Source: Fluviibacter sp964498255 (GTDB taxonomy: Bacteria > Pseudomonadota > Gammaproteobacteria > Burkholderiales > Rhodocyclaceae). Taken from it: a DNA stretch of 64,000 nucleotides. A model generated the notes under the pieces. It did no database searches. It was given only the letters and a program-made list of their open reading frames with translations, and had not been told where the DNA came from. This document shows positions 52,801 through 61,056 of the stretch, piece after piece. The stretch is from assembly GCA_964498255.1 (NCBI GenBank), contig CAZCGW010000005.1, forward strand, positions 62,001 to 126,000. The letters are read 5' to 3'. The number at the start of each line of letters is the position of its first letter. The stretch's first letter is position 1. The translations under genes were made by a program, and so were the position numbers.

Positions 52801-54855
52801 ATGAATCCACTTCTCGATTTTGCGGGGCTTCCCCGCTTTGACGTTATCCAACCGGCCGATGTTAATCCGGCCATCAGCCAACTGCTCAAAGAAGCTCGGG
52901 CTGAAGTAGAACGTCTGCTTGATCCCAAAATGCCTGCCACCTGGAACGATTTTGCACAGCCGCTGCAAGATAATCTGGAGCGCCTGTCGCGCGCCTGGGG
53001 CATCGTGGGCCACCTGCATAGCGTTAACGACATTCCGCCCTGGCGCGAGGCTTATAACGCCATGCTGCCCGAAGTCACCCGCTTTTATGCCGAACTGGGT
53101 CAGAACCTTGAACTCTTCAAGCGCTACCAGGCCATGGCCGCCAGCGCCGAGTTCGCCACATTAAGCCCGGCACGCCAGCGCATCCTGCAAAACGAGATCC
53201 GCGATTTCCGTCTATCCGGCGCCGAACTGCCCGATAGCGAAAAACCCCGTTTCCAGGCTTTGCAAGAACGTCTTTCACAACTGGCCGCCAAGTTCTCTGA
53301 AAACCTCCTGGATGCGACCAACGCTTTCCATCTGGATATTACCAATGAAGCAGAACTGGATGGGCTGCCGGCGGATGCCAAAGCCGCCGCTAAAGCTGCG
53401 GCAGACAAGGCTGGTATTAGCGGTTGGCGCTTTAGCCTGCAGGCGCCGTCGTATCTACCCGTTATGCAATACGCGAGCCATCGCCCGCTCCGGGCCAAAA
53501 TGTATCGTGCCTATGCGGTGCGTGCCAGCGAGTTTGCTGATTGCGCCAGCCTGCCTGAGTGGAACAACGATGCACTCATCAACGAAATTCTCAAACTGCG
53601 CTCCGAAATGGCGCAAATGCTTGGCTACGACAGCTATGCTCAGGTCTCCTTAGTGCCAAAGATGGCAGACAACGTGCCACAGGTGCTGGACTTCCTGCGC
53701 GATCTGACACAACGCGCTAAGCCCCATGGCGCGGCCGACCTGGCTGAACTGACTCAATTTGCACAAACAGACCTGGGCTTTACTGAAGTGGAGCCCTGGG
53801 ACATTGCCTACATTTCTGAGAAGCTCAAGCAAGCCCGCTACAGCTTTTCGGACGATGAGGTGAAACAGTATTTCCCGGAACCCAAAGTACTCGGCGGTCT
53901 GTTCAACGTAATCGAGCGTCTATTCAGCGTACAGATCACACCAGATACCGCACCTGTCTGGCACCCCAGCGTCCGCTTCTTCCGGATTAGTAAAGACAAC
54001 CAGCTGATCGGACAGTTCTATCTGGATCTGTATGCCCGTGATGAAAAACGCGGTGGCGCCTGGATGGATGAAGCGCTGACCCGACGTCGTATCAGTGGCG
54101 GTATCCAGACCCCGGTGGCCTATCTTAACTGCAACTTCCCGGCACCGGTCGAGAGTGGTGGCAAACTCAAACCCGCAACCTTCTCGCACGATGACGTGAT
54201 CACCCTGTTCCACGAAACTGGTCACGGCCTACATCACATGCTCACCCAGGTGGAAGATCTGGCCGTCTCTGGTATTCATGGTGTGGAATGGGATGCCGTC
54301 GAGTTGCCATCACAGTTTATGGAGAACTTCTGCTGGGAGTGGTCGGTGTTGCAAGGCATGACCGGCCATGTTGACACGGGCGAACCCCTACCGCGGGCGC
54401 TCTACGACAAGATGCTTGCCGCCAAAAACTTCCAGAGCGGCCTCTTCGCGCTGCGTCAGCTGGAATTTGCACTGTTCGATCTTCTCATCCATAGCGATCC
54501 AACTTGCAGCACACCCGTTATGGATACGCTAGCCCAGGTACGCCAGGAAGTCGCCGTGATTATGCCACCGGCCTGGCATCGGTTCCCGAATAGCTTCTCG
54601 CATATCTTTGCGGGCGGCTATGCCGCAGGCTACTACAGCTACAAATGGGCCGAAGTACTCTCGGCTGATGCCTTTGCCGCCTTTGAAGAAACCGGCAACC
54701 CAGTCGACTCGGCTACCGGCGGCCGCTTCCTGAAAGAAATTCTTTCCGTAGGCGGTTCCCGGCCAGCCATCGAATCCTTCCGCGCTTTCCGTGGACGTGA
54801 TCCACAGGTCGATGCACTGCTGCGTCACTGCGGCATGACGACTGAAGCCGCCTAA
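52801..54855 (+). CDS. prlC: Oligopeptidase A (M3 metallopeptidase)
   Basis: Cytosolic zinc peptidase degrading short peptides, including cleaved signal peptides. The 684-aa protein is full length for the M3A family. The zinc site is FHETGHGLHHML (HExGH at about residues 472-476), with the third ligand glutamate in VEWDAVELPSQFMENF. Near the end GGYAAGYYSYKWAEV is the usual substrate-binding stretch. It starts 44 bp after purC and may share its transcript. Confidence 0.96.
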   Translation: MNPLLDFAGLPRFDVIQPADVNPAISQLLKEARAEVERLLDPKMPATWNDFAQPLQDNLERLSRAWGIVGHLHSVNDIPPWREAYNAMLPEVTRFYAELGQNLELFKRYQAMAASAEFATLSPARQRILQNEIRDFRLSGAELPDSEKPRFQALQERLSQLAAKFSENLLDATNAFHLDITNEAELDGLPADAKAAAKAAADKAGISGWRFSLQAPSYLPVMQYASHRPLRAKMYRAYAVRASEFADCASLPEWNNDALINEILKLRSEMAQMLGYDSYAQVSLVPKMADNVPQVLDFLRDLTQRAKPHGAADLAELTQFAQTDLGFTEVEPWDIAYISEKLKQARYSFSDDEVKQYFPEPKVLGGLFNVIERLFSVQITPDTAPVWHPSVRFFRISKDNQLIGQFYLDLYARDEKRGGAWMDEALTRRRISGGIQTPVAYLNCNFPAPVESGGKLKPATFSHDDVITLFHETGHGLHHMLTQVEDLAVSGIHGVEWDAVELPSQFMENFCWEWSVLQGMTGHVDTGEPLPRALYDKMLAAKNFQSGLFALRQLEFALFDLLIHSDPTCSTPVMDTLAQVRQEVAVIMPPAWHRFPNSFSHIFAGGYAAGYYSYKWAEVLSADAFAAFEETGNPVDSATGGRFLKEILSVGGSRPAIESFRAFRGRDPQVDALLRHCGMTTEAA

Positions 54856-54884
54856 AGCAAACACTCAAACGGGATTCAGCGCAC

Positions 54885-55475
54885 ATGGAAACATTAACGA
54901 GCCTCCACTCTCTCGAGCTTTTTCCCTTCTTCAAGAACTTACCACTCGCCATCGTTGGTCTGTTCGCGGCGTTGTGGATTAACGTTTTCTTTCTGCGCCG
55001 GATCGCCATCAATTTCGAAATCCGCGGCCGCGCCTGCCTGAATAGAAACTACCCGAATGGCGTATTTCATCACTACTTCTTAGCCATCACTTATCTCATG
55101 ATCGTCCAGATCATGGTGATCATTTTCTGGGGGATCGCACTCTATGGCTTATCCCTTATTAAGGATCCCATGAACGCCATCATGTTTGCAGGAAGCTGTT
55201 ACACCACCATGGGTATTGTGACGGAAGTCATGCCCACCGGCTGGAAATTCATCGCTATTGTCATTGCCCTGTCTGGTTTATTCGCTATCGCCCTCGCTAC
55301 CTCTTCCATGATTAACATGTCGACGCTGTTCCGCAGAGCCTGGCTGATTAAACACGCAACAAGGATTCAGGCTATTTTGCAGCGTGAGCACATTGAAATC
55401 CCTGATTTCATGTCTGTTGAAGAAACCATTAAGGTCAAAGCTGAGATCAAAACCACGGACAAACCAGCAGCATGA
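54885..55475 (+). CDS. Ion-channel-like membrane protein with atypical pore motif
   Basis: 196-aa membrane protein with three hydrophobic segments (about 17-38, 65-92 and 119-143) and a re-entrant-like stretch between the second and third. The pore sequence GSCYTTMGIVTEVMP (about 103-117) resembles the K+ channel filter TTVGYGDIVP, but GYGD is replaced by GIVTE. The overall helix-pore-helix plan fits the two-TM ion channel family. Ion selectivity cannot be inferred; it may not conduct K+. A basic cytoplasmic tail follows. The DUF1840 gene overlaps its end by 4 bp (ATGA). Confidence 0.65.
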   Translation: METLTSLHSLELFPFFKNLPLAIVGLFAALWINVFFLRRIAINFEIRGRACLNRNYPNGVFHHYFLAITYLMIVQIMVIIFWGIALYGLSLIKDPMNAIMFAGSCYTTMGIVTEVMPTGWKFIAIVIALSGLFAIALATSSMINMSTLFRRAWLIKHATRIQAILQREHIEIPDFMSVEETIKVKAEIKTTDKPAA

Positions 55476-55786
55476 GCCTGATTAAATTTCAGTCGCCTAC
55501 CCAGGGCAGTGTCATCATGTTCGGGGAAGACGCGCAAACGCTATTAAATGTTTTGAACCTGCCAGCGCATGGTGAAATGACTATTGCACAATTACCCGAA
55601 TACCTACAGCGTCTTCAAACTGCCGTTGATACTGACAAGGCAGCCAATCCGGTAATTTGGCCCGAACTGTTACTTACAGACGACGAAAAGAACGAGCCTG
55701 TCATTGTTCGCTTTTCTCAACGGGCCACGCCTATGGTTCAGTTGATAGAACGCTGCATCAGCGCAACCGAACCTATTCACTGGTAA
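55472..55786 (+). CDS. DUF1840 family protein
   Basis: 104-aa soluble protein of the DUF1840 family, mostly found in betaproteobacteria. It has the expected start LIKFQSPTQGSVIMFGEDAQTLL read as one region, a helix-rich middle (TIAQLPEYLQRLQTAVD), and the conserved end RFSQRATPMVQLIERC. Function is unknown. Its ATG overlaps the stop of the channel-like gene, which suggests a linked role. Convergent with the spermidine-synthase-fold gene 6 bp later. Confidence 0.8.
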   Translation: MSLIKFQSPTQGSVIMFGEDAQTLLNVLNLPAHGEMTIAQLPEYLQRLQTAVDTDKAANPVIWPELLLTDDEKNEPVIVRFSQRATPMVQLIERCISATEPIHW

Positions 55787-55792
55787 CGCTAG

Positions 55793-56545
55793 CTATACGC
55801 CAAATGGTAGCCCATCTTCCTGGGCTACTATGCGTTCAACCAATGGCATCAAATCTAACCCGGTATCCGCTTCCAGCTTTGCACAACGTTCTCGGAGCGA
55901 ATCCTCATCTAACTGCGCTGTAGCAGATAGCGCGCCCAGCGCAATCACATTCCCACCTGGCGTTTGCGGCAACAACCGACTTTGCCCATGAAAAGCAGCA
56001 TCCAACGCAATACAGCTTTTCAGGAAACGTGGGCTACGGCTCAAGAAGTTACAAACGAGTATGCCGCCGTATGCCAAACGAGCCCGGCAATGCTGATAGA
56101 AAGACAGGCTCTCTAGCTCTCCTGTATAACCCTCTGCGTCAAAGCCGTCGATCAGGATCAAATCATATTGCTCGGTTGACGACTTTATCCAGGCAGCCCC
56201 TTCGGCAATTTCGATCTGTAACCGATCTCCCAGTGGCGGCAAATTAAACGCCTGCCGCGCCGCACCCACAACCACCGGTTCTAATTCCACCACCATCTGA
56301 TGTGCATCGGGCACATAGGCATAGATAAACCGAGTTAAAGAAGCTGCGCCCAGACCGATTTGCAGGACTCTCTTAGGCATCCCCGGCCAGTAGGCTGACA
56401 GCATCAATGCAGCCATCATTTCCCGCGTATAGGCCAACTCGAGATCGCGCGGGCGACTAACCCGCATAGCCCCCTGTACCCAGTCCGAACCGAAATGCAG
56501 CGTACGCACGCCTCGGGCTTCGCGAATCTCAATGGGACAAGACAT
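55793..56545 (-). CDS. Spermidine-synthase-fold protein (SpeE-like)
   Basis: 250-aa protein with the Rossmann methyltransferase-like fold of spermidine synthases. The nucleotide-type glycine motif is VLQIGLGAASLTRF (about 60-73), followed by VVELEPVV, then the catalytic-type DLILIDGFDAEGYTGEL. The N-terminal beta-barrel domain is reduced. No speD or other polyamine gene is near. It may be a polyamine enzyme or a methyltransferase-like protein of other function; the family name is used only for the fold. Confidence 0.72.
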   Translation of the reverse strand: MSCPIEIREARGVRTLHFGSDWVQGAMRVSRPRDLELAYTREMMAALMLSAYWPGMPKRVLQIGLGAASLTRFIYAYVPDAHQMVVELEPVVVGAARQAFNLPPLGDRLQIEIAEGAAWIKSSTEQYDLILIDGFDAEGYTGELESLSFYQHCRARLAYGGILVCNFLSRSPRFLKSCIALDAAFHGQSRLLPQTPGGNVIALGALSATAQLDEDSLRERCAKLEADTGLDLMPLVERIVAQEDGLPFGV

Positions 56546-56623
56546 AAGGAATATCAGTCATAAAAGCGTAAGCTTAAACCAGCAATGCTAGACTGCACCA
56601 ATACAGCGCTCAGTGACATCATC

Positions 56624-57484
56624 ATGGCTAAAAAAGATAAGCAATCTGACCTGCTCAGCAAACTCGATAAACGCATCACCAATCGAGAGTTCAAACTACT
56701 GCTTAAGCCTCGCGGCCTAGACAGGCGGCACCGCATTACGGAACTGCAAACAGAAATTCACAATCTCTGCGAAGAGCAGGGATTGATTTTTACCTCGCCA
56801 GAAACACTCAATAGCGGCATGCGCAACATCTACTTCGTAGACACGATGGATAGTGCACTTCGCCGTAACAAATTGATTCTGCGCGTTCGCGAATCGCGTA
56901 AAGAAGCCTGGACAGATGATTGGTGTGAGGTTACGTTCAAATGTCGCTCGGAAGACATCGACCGCGCCTGGGACCTGAACCCGATTCCTAAAACCGACAT
57001 CCCTTTCCGTATCCGCTTCAAAGAAGAAATCCTCAAAGACGGCCCAATCGGTTCTATTCGTCGTTTGTACTCGCACAATGCAATGATTGACCAGGTGCCA
57101 ATTGAACGCGTCCCTAAAAGAAAGCTGTCGGCACTGCTACCCGTTTTTCCCGGTTTAGCCGAGGTAAACCTGCCATTTGATCAACCATTGCGCATCGTCG
57201 GCAATGCCAAAAACAAAGTACTAGAGGCGTGCGTCACACTGGGCAACATCGCCTTCTCAGATACGGTCCACGCCCATTGTGAAATCGCCATCTGGTTTCA
57301 TACCGTTGGCGACCCCATGGTTGGCGAACTCGCCTTTGCCTACCGGGTGCATAAGAACAACCGAAAAGACATTGAGGCACATCGCCTTGCCGACGCATTC
57401 TTTATCAAGCTGCAAGAGTTTTTCGCCAAAGACCTCGCCCTGGGCACCACTAAAACGGCAATGATCTATGGCCGCAAAGAATAA
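56624..57484 (+). CDS. CYTH-like (triphosphate tunnel fold) protein of unknown substrate
   Basis: 286-aa soluble protein from MAKKDKQSDL. The pattern of alternating strand residues resembles CYTH/triphosphate tunnel enzymes: NREFKLLL (about 22-29), NIYFVDTMDSALRRNKLILRVRES read as one region (about 79-103), DDWCEVTFKC, and late acidic strands CEIAIWF and GELAFAYR before a final helix. The substrate (triphosphate, adenylate cyclase-type, or other) is unknown, and this assignment rests on pattern only. The frame is open from 56585. Its end overlaps the next gene, a chromate transporter half, by 17 bp. Confidence 0.5.
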   Translation: MAKKDKQSDLLSKLDKRITNREFKLLLKPRGLDRRHRITELQTEIHNLCEEQGLIFTSPETLNSGMRNIYFVDTMDSALRRNKLILRVRESRKEAWTDDWCEVTFKCRSEDIDRAWDLNPIPKTDIPFRIRFKEEILKDGPIGSIRRLYSHNAMIDQVPIERVPKRKLSALLPVFPGLAEVNLPFDQPLRIVGNAKNKVLEACVTLGNIAFSDTVHAHCEIAIWFHTVGDPMVGELAFAYRVHKNNRKDIEAHRLADAFFIKLQEFFAKDLALGTTKTAMIYGRKE

Positions 57485-58049
57485 GCCGGCTCCTCAGCAG
57501 ATTACGCTCCACCAGATCTTCTGGCAATTCTTTGTCGTAGGTGCCATCAGCTTTGGTGGCGGCATTGTTGCCTACTTGAAAGAACTCTTGGTCAACCGTT
57601 ATCGCTGGGTCGACAACGACGAATTTATCGTCATGCTCTCCATCAGCCAAACCATGCCCGGTTTGAATTCGGTGAACATCGCCATTCTTATGGGTGATCG
57701 ATTACGCGGTGCCCTGGGTGCCTGGGCTGCAAGCCTAGGCCTATTACTGCCCGGTGCAGCCATCGTCCTGAGCATTGGCCTGCTATACGGCATCAATAGC
57801 GACCACCCCATGGCTAATCACGTGCTCGGCGGTATCGCTGCCGCCGCGGCAGCTTTACTCGCCACTGTGACTTGGGATATGGGTACTCGCATCTTCAAGA
57901 AACGTAAATCACTCGCCTTGCTTGTGCTCACCTTTGTATTGATGAGCGTTGTCAAATGGCCCCTCTACCTAGTGCTGGGTGTCGTATTACCGCTCGCTCT
58001 CTATATCTACAGGCCGACACAATTGAACAAAATGGAAGCATCAAAGTGA
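57468..58049 (+). CDS. chrA1: Chromate transporter family protein, N-terminal half type
   Basis: 193-aa inner-membrane protein of the CHR family in its short, split form. The family signature is SFGGGIVAYLKELLV (about 27-41), with the conserved SQTMPGLNSVNIAILMG (about 59-75). About five hydrophobic segments follow. Short CHR proteins act in pairs, and the partner gene begins within the stop codon (GTGA). Chromate efflux is the best-known role, but sulfate-type or other anion transport is possible. It overlaps the CYTH-like gene by 17 bp. Confidence 0.85.
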   Translation: MAAKNKPAPQQITLHQIFWQFFVVGAISFGGGIVAYLKELLVNRYRWVDNDEFIVMLSISQTMPGLNSVNIAILMGDRLRGALGAWAASLGLLLPGAAIVLSIGLLYGINSDHPMANHVLGGIAAAAAALLATVTWDMGTRIFKKRKSLALLVLTFVLMSVVKWPLYLVLGVVLPLALYIYRPTQLNKMEASK

Positions 58050-58570
58050 CTTCCTGGATACAACTCGCCAGCGTTTTTTCCATGCTATCACTGCTGGCCG
58101 TAGGCGGGGGCTCTGCCGTATTGCCAGAAATGCAGCACCTGCTTCTCGAACATTTTGGCTTCAGCCAAACGGAGTTTGTGCATGCTTACAGCGTTGGGCA
58201 GATAGCCCCAGGCCCTAACATGCTTGCCGTGCTCATCATGGGCGACATGATCGATGGTATCGCAGGCGCTTTCATAGTTGCGCTAGCCTTCTTTATTCCT
58301 TCCAGCATTCTCTGCCTCTATGCAGGTCGCCTATGGGCACGCATTGGTGACACGCCATGGCGGCACTCCCTTCAACAAGCACTCGAACCAGTTTCGATCG
58401 GCCTCATGTGTTCTGGCGTCTACACCATCGCCAAAGAATCATTAGTGAACTGGCAATCCTGTGCCTTAGCGCTTCTGGTCGGCGTATTACTCATTAAAAC
58501 CAAAATCAACCCGGTCATACTGATTCTTGGTGCCGGAGTCATCGGTCTTTTGGGTGCTTACATAGCCTAA
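58046..58570 (+). CDS. chrA2: Chromate transporter family protein, C-terminal half type
   Basis: 174-aa partner of the split CHR transporter. It has the mirrored signature LLAVGGGSAVLPEMQHLL (about 14-31) and the YSVGQIAPGPNMLAVLIMGD motif, with about five membrane segments. The start is a GTG at 58046, overlapping the chrA1 stop (GTGA) with GGAAG upstream; an ATG at 57956 in frame would lie well inside chrA1 with no ribosome site. The end is 2 bp from the convergent outer-membrane gene. Confidence 0.83.
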   Translation: MTSWIQLASVFSMLSLLAVGGGSAVLPEMQHLLLEHFGFSQTEFVHAYSVGQIAPGPNMLAVLIMGDMIDGIAGAFIVALAFFIPSSILCLYAGRLWARIGDTPWRHSLQQALEPVSIGLMCSGVYTIAKESLVNWQSCALALLVGVLLIKTKINPVILILGAGVIGLLGAYIA

Positions 58571-58572
58571 GA

Positions 58573-59781
58573 CTAGAACAATAATCCCGCTTCAACCATG
58601 ATGCGCATCTGATTATTGTTCAGACCATTAGCACCAAAAGCTTGACCTGCCAGTGGATTAAAAGCTTTGACGTAGCTCAACTCACCACGTGCAAATACTT
58701 TGCCCCACTGCACTGTTGGCGTCAGCGTACCCGACCAGGCCGCACTCCCCGGACCATACATCAGCCCCGCTGGATTATTGGCTAAATTGTTATTGCCGTA
58801 ACTACTTTGATATTCAAAACGAGCCGGTATAGACACATGAAACTTCGGTGCCACCCCATTCTGCAATGGGGTCACATGATAGACAGACAGCAAAGCAAAA
58901 CCTAGTGATTCTGATTGTCCATTGATGCCGATTGCTGTATTCGATGGCACGTAGGTGTATTGCGCATAGGGCATAAAGCTCCACCGCTCATCCTGGTATT
59001 GGTAGATCAGATTCGCTATCTGCGAATTGTTCTGCAAGAGCGGTGTCGCTGTCGTATTCTGCGCATTGCCGGAAACAGACCCCGTCCAGCTGATAACCAC
59101 ATTGCTATAACTACCTGTCTTAAGCCCCAACGAGCCACCTAGCCAGTTATAGACATCGGAATATGCGCCATTGTTCCAGGCAAACGATGCTGAAAAAATG
59201 TCTTCAGAAAAATTTAGCTGCATACCCTGCGTAATGACATTGGTCTGGCTCCAGAGCAAACCACGCTGAATATTTCCATTCTGGAAAGTGAATGCTGCCT
59301 CACCACCACCCAGCGCTGGTAACTTGCCAATCGAAAGCGCCCAGTTTTCATTCGGCGTCACGGACACATAGGCCTGTGGCAAGTAATTGTAATAAGACTC
59401 GGTAGTAGGCTGTGCTGTTGTGTATGGAACGCCTAGCGCTGGCATCGCATAAAGGCCGGTCTGCACTAAAAGCTGGATCGGGCCATCCGTTTTCTGCACA
59501 ATCATTTGTGCATTTGAAAATCCCGAATAATCACTTGCATTCGATGAAACTGGATTGGTCTGACGAAACGATAGACCCGTAGCCACACCCTGAACCGACC
59601 AATCGCCGTATTGGGCAGAATTAACCTGCAGTGGATTCTCGGAAAAGCCGAGCGTGCTGCCCATTGAAAAAGCGAGCACCGGTCCCGGACTTTCGGAAGA
59701 CGCTTGAGCAAAAACCAGTGAATGACCCAGCAGACCTAATGTCAGAAACAACAGCCGGGTTGCCTTGGCGCAGACATTCAT
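58573..59781 (-). CDS. Outer-membrane beta-barrel protein (BBP2/DUF1597-like porin)
   Basis: 402-aa precursor with a signal peptide (1 to about 26, LLFLTLGLLGHSLVFAQ) and many alternating strands rich in Tyr, Asn, Ser and Gly. It ends in phenylalanine (VEAGLLF), the usual signal for outer-membrane barrel assembly. The region around YYNYLPQAYVSVTPNENW and the IGKLPALGGGEA stretch resemble the BBP2 group. The start at 59781 avoids the tRNA-Leu, which overlaps the longer open frame to 59847. Substrate is unknown. Confidence 0.8.
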   Translation of the reverse strand: MNVCAKATRLLFLTLGLLGHSLVFAQASSESPGPVLAFSMGSTLGFSENPLQVNSAQYGDWSVQGVATGLSFRQTNPVSSNASDYSGFSNAQMIVQKTDGPIQLLVQTGLYAMPALGVPYTTAQPTTESYYNYLPQAYVSVTPNENWALSIGKLPALGGGEAAFTFQNGNIQRGLLWSQTNVITQGMQLNFSEDIFSASFAWNNGAYSDVYNWLGGSLGLKTGSYSNVVISWTGSVSGNAQNTTATPLLQNNSQIANLIYQYQDERWSFMPYAQYTYVPSNTAIGINGQSESLGFALLSVYHVTPLQNGVAPKFHVSIPARFEYQSSYGNNNLANNPAGLMYGPGSAAWSGTLTPTVQWGKVFARGELSYVKAFNPLAGQAFGANGLNNNQMRIMVEAGLLF

Positions 59782-59817
59782 AAACTGCACACACTCTAAA
59801 GGACTTACTAAGTTAAT

Positions 59818-59902
59818 TGGTGCCTCGGGTCGGAATCGAACCGACACTCCTTTCGGAACCGGATTTTGAGTCCGGCGCGTCTACCAGTTCCACCACCGAG
59901 GC
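59818..59902 (-). tRNA. tRNA-Leu (anticodon CAA)
   Basis: 85 nt including an encoded CCA. The acceptor stem is GCCTCGG with CCGAGGC, the anticodon stem-loop is CCGGA-CTCAAAA-TCCGG, the variable arm is long, and the T arm has the GGTTCGATTCC core. The CAA anticodon reads UUG leucine codons. It is transcribed leftwards towards the outer-membrane gene. Confidence 0.95.
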
Positions 59903-59913
59903 ACGCGAAGCGC

Positions 59914-59919
59914 ATTATA
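59914..59919 (-). promoter_or_regulatory. Probable -10 element of the tRNA-Leu promoter
   Basis: TATAAT on the minus strand 12 bp before the mature tRNA 5' end, followed by a GC-rich discriminator (GCGC) typical of stable-RNA promoters. A TTGCAA hexamer lies upstream at a spacing of only 14 bp, so the -35 is suboptimal. Confidence 0.5.
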
Positions 59920-59958
59920 CACGCGAGTTTGCCTTGCAAACCTTTATACTTGCGCCCC

Positions 59959-61056
59959 ATGAGCGCAAATGCATCAAACTCTCTTTCTAAACTCAGCGAT
60001 TACGACTTCGAACTGCCGGATTCGTTAATCGCCCAGCACCCGGCTGCCGAACGTACGGCCAGCCGACTGCTACTGGTGAACGGCAGCAGCTTTACTGATC
60101 AACATTTCACCGATCTGCCCAGCCTGCTTAACCCGGGCGACCTGCTGGTGATGAACGATACGCGCGTGCTACGCGCCCGCTTCTTTGGCCAAAAAGATAC
60201 CGGTGGCCAGGTAGAGGTGCTTATCGAGCGCATTCATGGCGATGGCACGGGTTTGGGTCGGCTCGCCCGCGCCCAGATTCGTGCCAGTAAATCCCCAAAG
60301 CCTGGTACCCGTTTGCGCTTGGCCGATGCCTTTGACGTAGAAGTTACTGGTCGAGATGGTGAGTTCTTCATCCTGGCGCTACCACCAGCAGAAACTCGCG
60401 ATTTCTGGCAACTGACCGAAGCCCATGGTCTGCTGCCTTTGCCGCCCTATATTACACACACCCCAGGTAGCGATGACGAGACACGCTACCAAACCGTATA
60501 TGCCAAAAACCCGGGGGCCGTTGCTGCACCTACGGCTGGCCTGCACTTTGATGACGCTATCCTGGCACAACTCAAGACCAAGGGCATTGAAACGGCCACC
60601 GTGACCTTGCACGTGGGTGCCGGCACCTTCCAGCCCGTGCGCGCAGAAAACCTCGACGAACACGTAATGCACCACGAGTGGTATCACCTCCCGGAAGCCA
60701 CGGTAAAAGCCATTGATACCTGCCGCGCCCGAGGCGGCAAGGTCGTTGCCGTAGGCACCACCTCTTTACGCGCACTGGAATCGGCCGCCCGCCATCAGAA
60801 CATCGAGCCCGGCGGCTCTTTACATGCCGACAGCCGGGAAACCGATCTCTTTATCCGCCCCGGCTATCAGTTCAAAGTCGTGGATCGTCTGATCACCAAC
60901 TTCCACTTACCTAAATCCACGCTGCTGATGCTGGTGTCGGCCTTTGCCGGTTACGACACCATGCGCGCCGCCTACCAACACGCCATTGAACAACAGTACC
61001 GTTTTTTCAGTTATGGCGATGCCATGCTGTTAACCCGAACCGAGCACGCTTCATGA
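59959..61056 (+). CDS. queA: tRNA preQ1(34) S-adenosylmethionine ribosyltransferase-isomerase QueA
   Basis: Adds the ribosyl part of SAM to preQ1 at tRNA position 34, making epoxyqueuosine. The 365-aa protein (from MSANASNSL) begins the conserved region with LSDYDFELPDSLIAQHPA and has LLVMNDTRVLRARFFG, TAGLHFDDAI and VGAGTFQPVR. The open frame from 59866 overlaps the tRNA-Leu on the other strand, so the later ATG is preferred. Its stop overlaps the tgt start (ATGA), the usual queA-tgt order. Confidence 0.96.
   Translation: MSANASNSLSKLSDYDFELPDSLIAQHPAAERTASRLLLVNGSSFTDQHFTDLPSLLNPGDLLVMNDTRVLRARFFGQKDTGGQVEVLIERIHGDGTGLGRLARAQIRASKSPKPGTRLRLADAFDVEVTGRDGEFFILALPPAETRDFWQLTEAHGLLPLPPYITHTPGSDDETRYQTVYAKNPGAVAAPTAGLHFDDAILAQLKTKGIETATVTLHVGAGTFQPVRAENLDEHVMHHEWYHLPEATVKAIDTCRARGGKVVAVGTTSLRALESAARHQNIEPGGSLHADSRETDLFIRPGYQFKVVDRLITNFHLPKSTLLMLVSAFAGYDTMRAAYQHAIEQQYRFFSYGDAMLLTRTEHAS

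Noticed and set aside
57468..58570. Frameshifted single chrA gene
   Set aside because: Both halves have their own full CHR signature and end/start in a GTGA overlap with a ribosome site; paired short CHR proteins are a known arrangement.
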